Both the position numbers and the translations under genes were made by a program. The notes below the pieces were generated by a model. It did no database searches and had not been told where the DNA came from. It worked only from the letters and a program-made list of their open reading frames with translations. From NCBI GenBank assembly GCA_016208415.1, contig JACQYB010000007.1, forward strand, positions 36,210-98,986: a DNA stretch of 62,777 nt, given 5' to 3'. The DNA is from Betaproteobacteria bacterium (GTDB lineage Bacteria; Pseudomonadota; Gammaproteobacteria; Burkholderiales; Rhodocyclaceae). Shown here in pieces: positions 1 to 9,752 of the stretch (the stretch's first letter is position 1; each line of letters starts with the position of its first letter).

Positions 1-1914
1 GTGCCCCGCGATGAAACGGGAACCCGCCGGCGACAGATGGTCCCGGTCGCGATACAGGAGCGCCCCCTGATCGTCGCGCACGCGGCAGGGATCGCGCTGG
101 CACAGGATCTCGTCCGGAAAGAACACACGGGCGTTTCTGGCGCTGCGCGCGATCTGCCCCAGCCGCTCCTTCCACGGATCCATGGATTCCACGATGGCCG
201 CGCGCCGCGCAAACGGTGGGCGCGATGGGGCGAAAGACACGGGCATCGCCGCCCGTGCGAAGTACCGCGGGACATCGAAGCCCGCGCCGGGCGCCCGCCC
301 CAGCAGCACCACGCGCTTTCCCGCTTCCTCCAGCACGCGGACCACCTCCCCCAGATCCGCCTCCAGGTGCGCCCCGGCGCTACCCTGCCCCGCCGCATCG
401 CCGGCGGCGCGGCCATAGTCGTCCCATGAGGCCGCGAGGATCACCATCTCCACGTTCGACGCCGCCCTCAGATAGTTAAGCGTCCGCCGGTTGAACTCAT
501 GGCATAGCGAAGCCTTGGCGCGCACCAGCGTCGAACCCGGCCGCAGCGGCGGACACTGGGAGACATACAACAGCTCGGCGTTCTTCCCGGCGCGCCGCAG
601 CCTCTCCGCCACCCCAACGAAAAAGTGATCCGCATGGGAATCGCCCCAGACCACCACATCCGGGGCCACGCGAGGATCGAACCTGCACCGTGCATCCACG
701 TGCGATACCCGGAGGCTGGAGCGGTCGCACGCATACATGTACGGGTTCGGCGCTGCAAACGCCTCCTCCCTTGCCACCGCCGGCGACACACGTTGCTGCA
801 GCCCGCCCAAGGACCACGCCATGCCGCCGACGAGCGCCACTGCCAGAGAAGCAGCGCCGTACCGCATCACGCTAATCCCAGGAGCACGCACCACCGCCGT
901 ACGCAGAGGCACCTCCACGTAACGCCACGTCAGCAGGGACAAGCCTGCGGCCGCTCCCACAAGGATCAGCGCCGACGCCGGGGCCAGTTCGCCCACGGTC
1001 AGGATGTTTGCGAAAGAAAGAAGCAGCCAGTGCCAAAGGTAAAGCGAGTACGAGATCAGGCCCACCCACACCATCGGCGCGGCCGACAGCAGCCGCCGAT
1101 TCACCACCGCCCCTTCCCCCGCCAGGATGAGGAGCCCCGCCCCCACGCACGGCCACAGGGCGTTCCACCCCGGAAACGGGCTGCCCCTCTCTAGGGCCAG
1201 TACACTGCCCGCAATCAGTGCAAGCCCCGCTACGGAGCAGGCGTCGGCCGCCAATCCGGAGCGCGGGGCACGCACCATCCTCAACGCAAGGGCAGCACCC
1301 AGCAACAGCTCCCACGCCCGGGCGGGAAGGAGAAAGAACGCCGGCCGCGGACGGAACACGACCCCGAGGCAGGCCGCAACGAACGACACCACCAACACCC
1401 CCCACAGCAGGGAGAACCGCAGGGATTTCCCGCAGCGCAGCAGCAGGAGCAGCAGTGGGGGCCAAAGCAGGTAGAACTGCTCCTCCACCCCCAGCGACCA
1501 AGTGTGGAGCAAGGGCTTGAAATCAGCCGCGGAATCGAAATACCCCCCTTCGCTCCAGAAGACGATATTGGATACGAAGAAAACCGTGGCAACCAAACAC
1601 CTCCCATACGACTGTAGCTCGCCCGGCGTCAGCAGGAACAAGCCAAGCACGAACCCGCTCCCCAATACCGCGAACAACGCCGGCAGAATGCGCTTTGCCC
1701 GTCGCAAGTAGAAGCCGACGAACGAAAAGCTCCCTTCGGCCACCCCGGCGGCAACGATCCCCGTGATCAGGTAGCCCGAAAGGACGAAGAAGACATCGAC
1801 GCCGACATAGCCGCCCGAAAACCCCGGCAGGCCGCCGTGATGGGAAACGACCGGCAGGATGGCCAGTGCGCGCAACCCGTCCAGGTCTTTGCGGTGGACG
1901 ATCGCGGCGGTCAT
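1..1914 (-). CDS. Acyltransferase-3 / SGNH O-acetyltransferase (3' end off window)
   Basis: OafA/YrhL-type membrane O-acyltransferase, expected to acetylate sugars of the exopolysaccharide. The frame is open from ATG 1914, the first start after an in-frame TGA, down to base 1, giving 638 codons with no stop in the window. The N-terminal domain shows the family signatures KDLDGLRALA, GVDVFFVLSGYLIT, FYLRRAKRILP and HTWSLGVEEQFYLLWP. The C-terminal SGNH hydrolase domain has block I VVWGDSHADHF (near base 640) and a block V-like DHLSPAG close to base 20, so only a few residues are probably missing. It is the last visible gene of the leftward exopolysaccharide run. The substrate is inferred from context. 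Confidence 0.9.
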   Translation of the reverse strand, partial: MTAAIVHRKDLDGLRALAILPVVSHHGGLPGFSGGYVGVDVFFVLSGYLITGIVAAGVAEGSFSFVGFYLRRAKRILPALFAVLGSGFVLGLFLLTPGELQSYGRCLVATVFFVSNIVFWSEGGYFDSAADFKPLLHTWSLGVEEQFYLLWPPLLLLLLRCGKSLRFSLLWGVLVVSFVAACLGVVFRPRPAFFLLPARAWELLLGAALALRMVRAPRSGLAADACSVAGLALIAGSVLALERGSPFPGWNALWPCVGAGLLILAGEGAVVNRRLLSAAPMVWVGLISYSLYLWHWLLLSFANILTVGELAPASALILVGAAAGLSLLTWRYVEVPLRTAVVRAPGISVMRYGAASLAVALVGGMAWSLGGLQQRVSPAVAREEAFAAPNPYMYACDRSSLRVSHVDARCRFDPRVAPDVVVWGDSHADHFFVGVAERLRRAGKNAELLYVSQCPPLRPGSTLVRAKASLCHEFNRRTLNYLRAASNVEMVILAASWDDYGRAAGDAAGQGSAGAHLEADLGEVVRVLEEAGKRVVLLGRAPGAGFDVPRYFARAAMPVSFAPSRPPFARRAAIVESMDPWKERLGQIARSARNARVFFPDEILCQRDPCRVRDDQGALLYRDRDHLSPAGSRFIAGH

Positions 1915-2045
1915 CGGGAATACGCTCTGGCTTCATCAACAACCGTCTTCGGCCGCATATTCGCGAACATCCCCATCGGATGTATCGTCACCGCTCGCAT
2001 ATCCACTACGGCGGTACTGTCCCGCGGACGCACACTGCCACCCTA

Positions 2046-2513
2046 TCAGTGCATCGCGTAGCGCGACGGATCAACGGATCGCTTAACTACCCTTGCCGGG
2101 CGCCCCATCACCAAAGAGTAAGCCGGCACATTCGCGTTCACTAGCGAACCGGCCGCGATCACAGCACCCCTTCCGATCGTCACAGGGCCAATGACCAATG
2201 ATGCGGCATGAATTACTACATCATCTTCAATCGTTGGCACCCCTTCCTCAGTGGAATTACCCCCAATTATGGTATGCGAACCGATAAAACAATTGCTCCC
2301 TATCCTGCAGTTCGCGTTGATGATAGTTGCCAGTCCGTTGTGGCCAAAGTGCACGTTCATTCCTAGCCGCACCCCGGCAGGGATATGCGCCCCGTAGCAC
2401 AAGCGGATAGCCAACTCGATACCTCGCGCGACCCCACTCGCTCGCCTCATCTTGAGCCAATGGGCAGCGCGCTGCAACTTCACGAGAAATTGCTCCCCAG
2501 CAGCCTTCCCCAT
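2046..2513 (-). CDS. Hexapeptide-repeat serine O-acetyltransferase-like protein
   Basis: 155 aa with a left-handed beta-helix of hexapeptide repeats (residues about 45-140: LGMNVHFGHNGLATI, CRIGSNCFIGSHTIIGG, VTIGRGAVIAAGSLV) and the closing VMGRPARVV typical of CysE/WcaB/NodL-type acetyltransferases. In an exopolysaccharide operon this is more likely a sugar O-acetyltransferase than a cysteine-pathway enzyme. It follows the FkbM-like gene by 7 bp and probably shares its transcript. Like that neighbour it is visibly less GC-rich than the glycosyltransferase genes upstream, which suggests separate acquisition. Confidence 0.85.
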   Translation of the reverse strand: MGKAAGEQFLVKLQRAAHWLKMRRASGVARGIELAIRLCYGAHIPAGVRLGMNVHFGHNGLATIINANCRIGSNCFIGSHTIIGGNSTEEGVPTIEDDVVIHAASLVIGPVTIGRGAVIAAGSLVNANVPAYSLVMGRPARVVKRSVDPSRYAMH

Positions 2514-2520
2514 AAGTCAA

Positions 2521-3264
2521 TTAGCCCCGCGCAAGGTTCTGTAGCTTTGCCAGAAGTCTCTGCCACGTCATGTTACGTACCTTCCGCTTGAATGTTCCTA
2601 TCGGTGTCGGATTAAGCCATTCATCAATGAAAAGCGTTTCCGGGGATCCGAGCGCATCCTCGCTCAACCCCAACCGCTCCACGAGAGCATTCCTAGCAAA
2701 GAACATGTTTCCTGTGTGACATACTAGCGTGTAGCCTTTGCTCTTCCCCAAGTCCAGCATTGCCGAAAAACTGGTAAGCCGCTTGCCCCCCTTGTATATG
2801 TACGATTCTCCGGGAGGCACACTGCTGTCTATCTCGATAATTACCAGGTTTGGCGTATATCGCTGAAGCGATTGCCAAATGTGATAGTCAAAGCTGTCCA
2901 CGTCGATGCTCAAGACATCGAACTCCGCGGGGATCGGCGTCCGCCCAAGAAGGTTGTCCAAGCTGCACTCAGTTCCTTGGTGATCCACGAGAGCATTAAT
3001 GATATGCAGCTTCTGTTTGTGTTTACGTGCGGTTTGCTCCAAGGCGCGAAAGCGTGATGGGTCGGATTCGATCATCACCCCCCTCCACCCCCGCCGTAAC
3101 AACGAGTACGTATTAGACCCGTACTTGCCGTCCCACGCCCCGAACTCACAGAACCACCCGTCTCTTATACCCCAGCGCCTGAGAAGTTCGGCAATTACAC
3201 CGTCCTCTCCGTTCTGGCTGAACTCATTGGTCCGATACGTCTTAAGCGCTCTCTGTCTATCCAT
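2521..3264 (-). CDS. FkbM-like SAM-dependent methyltransferase-type protein
   Basis: 247 aa. The pattern FCEFGAWDGKYGSNTYSLL, GVMIESDPSRF and FDVLSIDVDSFDYHIWQSL resembles the Rossmann fold of FkbM-type methyltransferases (motif I, the acidic residue binding SAM ribose, and a later DVD motif). It probably O-methylates a sugar or another glycan component, but no acceptor can be named. I chose ATG 3264 because GGGAG lies 5 nt upstream; the frame is open to 3327 but lacks a better site. GC content is clearly below that of the flanking glycosyltransferase genes. It is separated by about 70 bp from the heparinase-like gene upstream. Confidence 0.7.
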   Translation of the reverse strand: MDRQRALKTYRTNEFSQNGEDGVIAELLRRWGIRDGWFCEFGAWDGKYGSNTYSLLRRGWRGVMIESDPSRFRALEQTARKHKQKLHIINALVDHQGTECSLDNLLGRTPIPAEFDVLSIDVDSFDYHIWQSLQRYTPNLVIIEIDSSVPPGESYIYKGGKRLTSFSAMLDLGKSKGYTLVCHTGNMFFARNALVERLGLSEDALGSPETLFIDEWLNPTPIGTFKRKVRNMTWQRLLAKLQNLARG

Positions 3265-3332
3265 ACCAACTCCCTCGCATTTCACTCCGATGGCATCATC
3301 ACTACTAGACTTTGACTTCGGAAGCACGACCG

Positions 3333-5306
3333 TCAGCGCAATACCGCCACGCCGTTTCCATCGAACTCAAAGCGCCGCCCGGCTAGTAACACCACTTGCC
3401 GGCCGGCCTCCCTCCGCGATGCCACCTCCGTCCCGCCGCACCCCACCTCCACCAGGGCAACGAACTGCGCCTCGGCCGTCTTGTGGCGGGTGGCATAGCG
3501 CGCATGCCACTGCGTCGGGTATTCGCCCTGCGGCCCGGCACTGAAACGGTCGGTCTGGGTGAAGGCCCCCTCGGGGGCGGCCAGCATGCGCACGCAAAGC
3601 CGCACCGCATCCTGCTCTATCTCGAGCGCCTGACCGGCGTATTCCTTCATACGCGACAAGGCATGCAGGTTCCATTCCCAAGTGCGGGGAATATCCGAGG
3701 CTAGGTCGTCGAAGACCAGCAACATGTCCGGGCGGACATACACCAAACTGCGAACCGCCCTCTTGAGCGTCCTGCCATAGGCCTCAGTGGCGTCCCCAGA
3801 CGCCAAGTCCGCCTGCGCCCCGTTCTGGAACTGGGTGATGCGCCCCTTCGCCGCCATGGTGTCGTGCATCTGCCCCTGGCCGCCATCGAAGGTGATGGCG
3901 TTGTGTGCCCGCGTCTGCTTGTACCAGTCCTTCCAGTGCGGCGAACTGTAGTAGTCGTAATAACCCGAATCGATGGCCAAGGCGCGCCCACGCGCGTGAA
4001 TCACGAAACCGTTCTGATCGGCGTGGGAATGGTTGTAGGAGCCATAAGGGCTCGACTTGAAGTACACCGAGGTGCGCGCCCGGTCGCCCAGATCGCTGTG
4101 CATAGCCACCCAGCCGATGTCAGCCAAATGCACCGCATGGGGAGTGCCCGCCGGCAGCGCGCCGGGGACGGCGTTCCAGTCGCGCGGCAGCGCCAGCAGC
4201 AGCGCGAGATGCAGGGGATCCTCTCCGAACTGATTGCGCGCATACCAGTCCGCCAGGGGCGAAGGCAGATGCGCCGCATAGGCCCGGGCCTGGGTGGCCC
4301 ACACGTTGCGAAAGACCTTCTCTGCCCCGTCTCCGAACAACCCGGTAGGCGCGCCCGGGGGCAGGAAATAGGCGATGAAGCGGCCGTAGCCCTGTGCCCA
4401 GGCCTGCTGCCCGAGATCAACGCCCAGAGCGTTCTGCAGCAGATGCCAGACTACGAAATGGGTGTAGAGCACGTCCCACTGGGCGTAGGCCGTGCCGTTG
4501 GCGAAACCGCCTTCCTCGCCCCCCCATGACAAGGGTCTCGCCAGATAACGAGGTACCACCTCCTCGACGCATACATCGAACAGCGGATCCTCGCCCGCCA
4601 GCGCCGTGCACATCACTGCCAGGCGGGCCAGGGTCACCTCCCCGTGGGAATCGTGGGCGCGACGGTCGAACTTGCGTCCCATGTCCAGACCGTATGGGTT
4701 GTCTAGGCTGGAAGGTGCCAGCATGTCAGCCACCCGCGGACGGATGGCTGACAGCAATCGCGCCCGTTCCTCCGGCGTGAACGCGTCGTGCAGCCAGTCG
4801 TAGGCCAAAGTCAACGCCCAGCCCACGGCGCGGGCGCTCTGGTCATGATGCCGGAAGCTCGTCGCGCCCGCTGGCGACCAGCCGGCGAGATGCAGGGCAC
4901 GCAGCTTGGCCGCTTTCAGCAGGTCCGCGTCACCGGTGGCGTGCCAGGCCAAGGCCAGGCGCAGGATGCGGCCTTCCTCGGCGAAACTTGCATTCTGGAT
5001 TTCCTGCATGGCCCGGTGCTTGGCGTGTTCTCCCGCAGCGGGAATGGGTTCGCTCGGCAGCGGCGATTGCGCTTCCGTCGTCGCCCCCGATGCCAGGACG
5101 GAGGCGTGCTCGCGCAGGGAAGCAGGTGTCACGGTTCTGGGATGGGGTTTCGCCTTGAGTCGATCGAACAATACGGGCGAGACAGGGCGCCTTTCCTGTT
5201 GCCCCGCCCCTGGCGCTTGAGCGCCGGCGCTGCCGGTCAGCAAGACCAGGCCAAATGCCGCACACATTCGGGCAAACCGCCTCACAGCCCGTACTCCCGA
5301 TGCCAC
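3333..5306 (-). CDS. Heparinase II/III-family polysaccharide lyase
   Basis: 657 aa with a cleavable signal peptide (hydrophobic FGLVLLTGSAGAQA, residues 18-31). An N-terminal alpha/alpha-toroid lyase region follows (about 110-330, with the DUF4962/alginate-lyase-like stretch QSARAVGWALTLAYDWLHD), then a C-terminal heparinase II/III beta-sandwich (about 400-650, with SYNHSHADQNGFVIHARG and DSGYYDYYSS). The His and Tyr residues in these motifs are the likely catalytic set. It acts in the periplasm or outside, trimming or releasing the polysaccharide made by this cluster. The start overlaps the end of the asparagine-synthase-like gene by 25 bp; an internal Met at 5267 would remove the overlap. 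Confidence 0.8.
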   Translation of the reverse strand: MASGVRAVRRFARMCAAFGLVLLTGSAGAQAPGAGQQERRPVSPVLFDRLKAKPHPRTVTPASLREHASVLASGATTEAQSPLPSEPIPAAGEHAKHRAMQEIQNASFAEEGRILRLALAWHATGDADLLKAAKLRALHLAGWSPAGATSFRHHDQSARAVGWALTLAYDWLHDAFTPEERARLLSAIRPRVADMLAPSSLDNPYGLDMGRKFDRRAHDSHGEVTLARLAVMCTALAGEDPLFDVCVEEVVPRYLARPLSWGGEEGGFANGTAYAQWDVLYTHFVVWHLLQNALGVDLGQQAWAQGYGRFIAYFLPPGAPTGLFGDGAEKVFRNVWATQARAYAAHLPSPLADWYARNQFGEDPLHLALLLALPRDWNAVPGALPAGTPHAVHLADIGWVAMHSDLGDRARTSVYFKSSPYGSYNHSHADQNGFVIHARGRALAIDSGYYDYYSSPHWKDWYKQTRAHNAITFDGGQGQMHDTMAAKGRITQFQNGAQADLASGDATEAYGRTLKRAVRSLVYVRPDMLLVFDDLASDIPRTWEWNLHALSRMKEYAGQALEIEQDAVRLCVRMLAAPEGAFTQTDRFSAGPQGEYPTQWHARYATRHKTAEAQFVALVEVGCGGTEVASRREAGRQVVLLAGRRFEFDGNGVAVLR

Positions 5307-7153
5307 AGCTCAAGGCTGAGCAGGGCCCACAGCAGTTTCTCGTGGTTGTGCCGTTGCGAAATGTGTTCCTGCAACACCCGGTTCAGGGCATCCGCCCGGA
5401 AATAGGTTCTGGTGCGGGAATCCGAGCCCGTCAGATGGTCGAACAGATAATCCCGCATGGAAGTGCGGAACCACTCGTTCACCGGCACGCGGAAGCCCAC
5501 CTTGGGTCGATCCGAGATGGCCGCCGGCAGCACGCGTTTCATGCCCTCCCGCAGCAGCCATTTCGTCGCGCGGCCGCGCACCCGATATGCGTCCGGCAGA
5601 CTGGAGACGAAGGCGGCCAGCTCGTGATCCATGAAGGGCATGCGCGCCTCCAGCGAGGCGGCCATGGTCATGCGGTCGCCGCGCTCCAGCAGGTTGTCCG
5701 GCAGCCAGCTCGTTTGATCGAAATACAGGATGCGGCGCAGAGGGGTATTTTCCGGCGGCGTGTCGAACTGCACCTGCCCGGGCTGCAGAGCGGGTACGGG
5801 CAGCGCCACCAGCGCTGCGCGTTCGCGCTCCGACAGGGCGCCAAACCAGCGGGGCATGCGCTCCTCGAAGCGCTCCAGACCCAGGTTGTCAATGGCGGTC
5901 TTGGCGCGGCGGAAGCGATACGTTAGAGCCCCCACCAGCGGTTCGATGAGCCCGTTGCGCAGCAGACCGGGTAACCGTTGATAGGCGCGCACATGGCGCT
6001 CGAACACGTGCTTGGGATAGCCGCCCAGAATCTCGTCCGAACCCTCGCCGGTGAGCACCATCTTCACGCTCTGGCGCGCCTGGCGGGCCAGCAGGTAGAT
6101 GGGAATGTCGGAGGGCTCCGCCACGGGCGCATCCCGAAACCGTATCAGCGCCGGCAAGTGCGTCATCAGGTGGTCGGGATCGACGGCAAGTTCGTGATGT
6201 TTCGTCTTGAACCGCTCGGCGATGACTCGGGCGTACTGCAGCTCGCTGTAGGTCGACTCGCCGAACCCCACCGAGAAGGTCGTCACCGGCAGGGCCGAAT
6301 GCCTGGACATGAGCGCCACCACGGCCGAGGAGTCGATGCCGCCGGAAAGGAAGGCGCCGAAGGGTACATCCGCCACCATGCGGATGCGCACCGCCTCCTC
6401 CAGCCTTTCCATGAAGGCGCCCACGGGGTCGGCGGGCAGGGGCGCGGGCTGCGGCGGGTCGCCATCCGGCGGGCGGTAATAGCGCCGTTCAACCAGTCGC
6501 CCCCCTTCCCAAACGGCGTAGCAGCCAGGCATGAGCTTGCGGATGCCGCCAAACAGGGTGGCCGGTGCCGGCACATAACGGTAAGCCAGATAGTCCCAGG
6601 CCGCCGCCGCATCCACCTCGGGCCGCACTCCAGGCCATGCGAGCAGAGACTTGATCTCCGAAGCGAACAGCAGGTCGCCCTTGCTCTCGCATAGAAACAG
6701 GGGCTTCTTGCCGAAGCGGTCCCGCGCCAGGAACAGGCGCTGCCGGGGGGCGTCCCACAGTGCAAGGGCGAACATGCCGCGGAAATGCGGCACGCAATCC
6801 TCACCCCACTCCTCGTAGGCGTGCACGATGGTCTCGGTGTCCGAGCGGGTGGCAAAGCGATGGCCGCGCGAGATCAGTTCCTCGCGCAGGCCCTGGAAGT
6901 TGTAGATCTCGCCGTTGAACACGATCTGGATCGTGCCATCCTCGTTGCCCAGGGGCTGATGGCCAGTGGACAGATCGATGATCGAGAGCCGCCGGTGGGC
7001 CAGCCCGATGCGCCAGGCGCCCCCCGCGGTGGTCGCGTGGAGAAAGCCCTCGTCGTCCGGCCCCCGGTGGGCGATGGCCTCCGCCATTTCCGCGAGCGAC
7101 CGGGCTACATCGACTTCCCGCCGCCGGCTGACGTATCCCGCGATGCCGCACAT
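5282..7153 (-). CDS. asnB: Exosortase-locus asparagine synthase-type amidotransferase
   Basis: 623 aa, glutamine-hydrolysing asparagine synthase family. It begins MCGIAGYV, with Cys2 as the N-terminal nucleophile of the class II glutaminase domain (residues 1-210). The C-terminal synthetase domain carries the PP-loop FLSGGIDSSAVVAL (about residue 265) and LTGEGSDEILGGYPKH (about 365). Exosortase-associated members of this family are thought to amidate a sugar acid or amino-acid group on the exopolysaccharide rather than make free asparagine; asnB genes in comparable clusters have been linked to floc formation. It starts 2 bp after the glycosyltransferase stop, so it is probably translated from the same mRNA. 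Confidence 0.9.
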   Translation of the reverse strand: MCGIAGYVSRRREVDVARSLAEMAEAIAHRGPDDEGFLHATTAGGAWRIGLAHRRLSIIDLSTGHQPLGNEDGTIQIVFNGEIYNFQGLREELISRGHRFATRSDTETIVHAYEEWGEDCVPHFRGMFALALWDAPRQRLFLARDRFGKKPLFLCESKGDLLFASEIKSLLAWPGVRPEVDAAAAWDYLAYRYVPAPATLFGGIRKLMPGCYAVWEGGRLVERRYYRPPDGDPPQPAPLPADPVGAFMERLEEAVRIRMVADVPFGAFLSGGIDSSAVVALMSRHSALPVTTFSVGFGESTYSELQYARVIAERFKTKHHELAVDPDHLMTHLPALIRFRDAPVAEPSDIPIYLLARQARQSVKMVLTGEGSDEILGGYPKHVFERHVRAYQRLPGLLRNGLIEPLVGALTYRFRRAKTAIDNLGLERFEERMPRWFGALSERERAALVALPVPALQPGQVQFDTPPENTPLRRILYFDQTSWLPDNLLERGDRMTMAASLEARMPFMDHELAAFVSSLPDAYRVRGRATKWLLREGMKRVLPAAISDRPKVGFRVPVNEWFRTSMRDYLFDHLTGSDSRTRTYFRADALNRVLQEHISQRHNHEKLLWALLSLELWHREYGL

Positions 7154-7155
7154 GG

Positions 7156-8334
7156 CTATCCCGAAGTCCGTTCCAGGGAGCGGTAGATGCGGGAGAAATC
7201 CGCCTCCAGCCGCGCCACCGTGTAGTGCTCCAGCACCCGCGCACGACCCGCCCGCGCCATGCGGGCGAGCCCCTCCCGGTCGTCGTCCAGGCGGGCGATG
7301 GCGCGCGCCAGCCCTGCCGCGTCACGAGGTTCCACGAAGCGGCCGTGCAGCCCATCCTGCATCACGTCCGGGATGGCACCCACCCGCGTGGTCACCGGCA
7401 CCGCGCCGGCGGCCATGGCCTCCAGGAGAGCATAGGGCAGACCTTCCCGGTGGAAGGTGGGAAAGACGAACACATCCGCCTCGCACCAGAGCCGGTCCTT
7501 GGCCGCGTCGAACACGGGGCCGGAAAATTCCACCCGCCCCGTCAGCCCCAGCGCCGCGACATGTTCTCGCAAGCGACCCCCGTCCGGCCCACCGCCGGCC
7601 ATCACCAAACGCAGGTCGCGGCCCTCGCCCAGCAGCACGGCCAAGGCCTCCACCGCCTCGAATATGCCCTTGTTTTCGGCCAGCCGCCCCAGGTAGGCCA
7701 GGCGCAGCGGTCCTTGCCGCGTGCCATCAAGGCCACGCCCCAGCAGCGCCTCCGGCCGGATGGCATTGGCCACCACATCCAACCGCTGGCCCGGCAGGAA
7801 CCGACGGTAGGCGTCGAGTTCCGCCTGTGCGAGCAGCACCACCGCGTCGGGCAGCCCTAAGGACCACCGCAGCACCCCAGTGAGCAGGCGGCGCCCAGGG
7901 AAGAACTCCTCCGGCAGGGCACCTCCATGCACCTGATACACCACCCGCCGCCCCAGCAGCCTAGCCACCAGCAGATAGGCGAGATCCCGCCAATAGCTCT
8001 TCTGCTCCAGCGACGAATTGAGGTGCACGATGGCCGGCCCCAATCGAAGCAAGAAAAAGAAGAAACTCGCCGGACTGAAAACGAAGCGCAGCGGCTTCTG
8101 CCAGGGAGATTCCCGGCGGCCTTCGCTCCCCACCTGGAAATGCAGCAGTTTGAATTCCTGCGCCAAGGCCGAGCCGAAGAGCTGGTTGAGATGGGTGGTT
8201 ACGCCGCTAACGGCGACGAAAGCGGGGCCCAAGACAGCACACACTGGCTTCACGATGATCGTATGTCGCGGCTCATACCGAGCCATGAAGTATGGTCGTA
8301 AACGATTGCTGGATTCAACACACAAGCGAAGCAT
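7156..8334 (-). CDS. Glycosyltransferase family 4
   Basis: 392 aa GT-B fold. The N-terminal half has GVTTHLNQLFGSALA and the conserved QVHGG. The C-terminal half has LRLAYLGRLAENKGIFEAVEAL followed by the nucleotide-sugar motif FPTFHREGLPYALLEAMAAG (about 300-320), including the E-x7-E pair typical of retaining GT4 enzymes. It adds a sugar to the lipid-linked repeat unit on the cytoplasmic side. The annotated start has only a weak GAG upstream; Met at 8286 (MARYEPRHT) is an equally good start. It sits between the ParB-like/methyltransferase gene and the amidotransferase. Confidence 0.85.
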   Translation of the reverse strand: MLRLCVESSNRLRPYFMARYEPRHTIIVKPVCAVLGPAFVAVSGVTTHLNQLFGSALAQEFKLLHFQVGSEGRRESPWQKPLRFVFSPASFFFFLLRLGPAIVHLNSSLEQKSYWRDLAYLLVARLLGRRVVYQVHGGALPEEFFPGRRLLTGVLRWSLGLPDAVVLLAQAELDAYRRFLPGQRLDVVANAIRPEALLGRGLDGTRQGPLRLAYLGRLAENKGIFEAVEALAVLLGEGRDLRLVMAGGGPDGGRLREHVAALGLTGRVEFSGPVFDAAKDRLWCEADVFVFPTFHREGLPYALLEAMAAGAVPVTTRVGAIPDVMQDGLHGRFVEPRDAAGLARAIARLDDDREGLARMARAGRARVLEHYTVARLEADFSRIYRSLERTSG

Positions 8335-8351
8335 TCAGGCTCAAATGCCAG

Positions 8352-9752
8352 TCAATCACTACGCTCTAACTTGAAAAGCAATCGCCGGTCACTTGCTCGA
8401 TATATTTCTGTCGCTTTCTGAAACCCCCCCCAACTGCACATCAGTTCTGCGAATTCTTGAGGGGAAGGGTTCGCGAAAACATTGCGCATTTGCGGATCAT
8501 CCGGGTCATGAGGCTCAAAGAACATCACCCTTGGGCGCAATCTCTTCATCAGACGACGCAACCTATTGTAACCACACTCTGTTTTCACGAAGTGATGGAA
8601 TATATTTACCGCCAACACCACATCAAACGGTGAATTCATCAATTCATTTTGTATTTCCTCGTCCAAAACATCCCCTAATACAAGACTGAACCGCCGCCCC
8701 TCTGCTGTGGCAATCTTGCGAGCGGCATGCGCGACATCTTCCAGATATTCCACACCGACGCAGTCATATCCAAGTTCCTCAAGTCGATGACCAAAGAACC
8801 CCAGATTGCATCCGATGTCCAGCGCCCGACCGCCGCCACCCAGCAAGTGCATGGATATAGCGTTCCAGCGGTCTTCACACGGATGCTCGAAAGGTATATC
8901 AGAGAGATCGAAATGAACTGGATTCTGGTAGAGACACCCCTTCTTGCTCGCCCCACCAGAGCTACGTGCCATACGGTGCATGAATTCTCGAAACTCTTGC
9001 CACCCTGTGTGCCGAACATATATCTGCACAGGAACTTTATTCAATCCCATGGCCCGAGCAACGGCCAATCTGTGGCGGCCATCCTGAAAAAGCGGTGCGC
9101 CATTTCTACCGATATTTACCAGAATCTCCCCGTGCCCAAACGGAGAATCAACGTTGGCACCCGAAGGGTTTGCGGATGCAGGGATATACCCATTGGCACT
9201 GATCGAATCAATGAGTTTATCTATGGCCTCACATTTCATATCGAAGTCAGAACGGTTCGCGCACCCCCACAAGGGCCGCCCCGCCGCGATCTGTTTAACG
9301 GCTGTTTTGTAATAATCAGTAGTCGGCCATGACACCCCATTGGTGCGATCCTGTACTGCTCGACAAATGCGCATATCGCTTACACGATAAGCCGGTTCAT
9401 CCCAATTCCCATCTTGCACCAAGTTGACCTTTTTATGCTGCGGGAAGACCCAGTCTTCCCAGTCGTCACTCTTCGTTTCCAATTGAGTGTGGTATTGGAT
9501 CCGCGACGGGTCGATCCAATAAATGGTTTGTGGGTCTGGCAAGGTCATGGAAGAAAGGTACCGCGAAGCCTTTACCACGAGGAGTTCCTTCTCTACAAGG
9601 ATACTTCGCGCGGCTCTTTTGATTGTCATTCCATTATCTGGCAATGCGCTTAGCAGTGCCTTGACAGTTTTTCTTGCGCTGAACATAGTTTTCGATCTCA
9701 TCACGATAGATCTTCGGTTGAAATGGAGGGCTCTGATGTCCGGCCCTGTCAC
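8352..9752 (-). CDS. ParB-like domain fused to SAM methyltransferase
   Basis: 466 aa with two recognisable parts. The middle (about 200-240) shows FGHGEILVNIGRNG, FQDGRHRLAVARAMG and VPVQIYVRH, the pattern of the ParB/Srx-type nuclease fold with its G-E and DGRHR motifs. The C-terminal half (about 295-460) is a Class I methyltransferase with motif I ALDIGCNLGFFG and VLAVNIFHHFV. The family is seen in surface-polysaccharide loci, but the modified substrate is unknown. The GTG at 9752 overlaps the preceding glycosyltransferase stop by 4 nt; ATG 9701 is an alternative start. GC content is conspicuously low relative to both glycosyltransferase neighbours, suggesting recent acquisition. Confidence 0.7.
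   Translation of the reverse strand: MTGPDIRALHFNRRSIVMRSKTMFSARKTVKALLSALPDNGMTIKRAARSILVEKELLVVKASRYLSSMTLPDPQTIYWIDPSRIQYHTQLETKSDDWEDWVFPQHKKVNLVQDGNWDEPAYRVSDMRICRAVQDRTNGVSWPTTDYYKTAVKQIAAGRPLWGCANRSDFDMKCEAIDKLIDSISANGYIPASANPSGANVDSPFGHGEILVNIGRNGAPLFQDGRHRLAVARAMGLNKVPVQIYVRHTGWQEFREFMHRMARSSGGASKKGCLYQNPVHFDLSDIPFEHPCEDRWNAISMHLLGGGGRALDIGCNLGFFGHRLEELGYDCVGVEYLEDVAHAARKIATAEGRRFSLVLGDVLDEEIQNELMNSPFDVVLAVNIFHHFVKTECGYNRLRRLMKRLRPRVMFFEPHDPDDPQMRNVFANPSPQEFAELMCSWGGFQKATEIYRASDRRLLFKLERSD

Noticed and set aside
468-1942. Several overlapping minus-strand frames suggesting a broken gene
   Set aside because: The acyltransferase frame is continuously open from 1914 to base 1; the others are out-of-frame shadows, and the gene is simply cut by the window edge.
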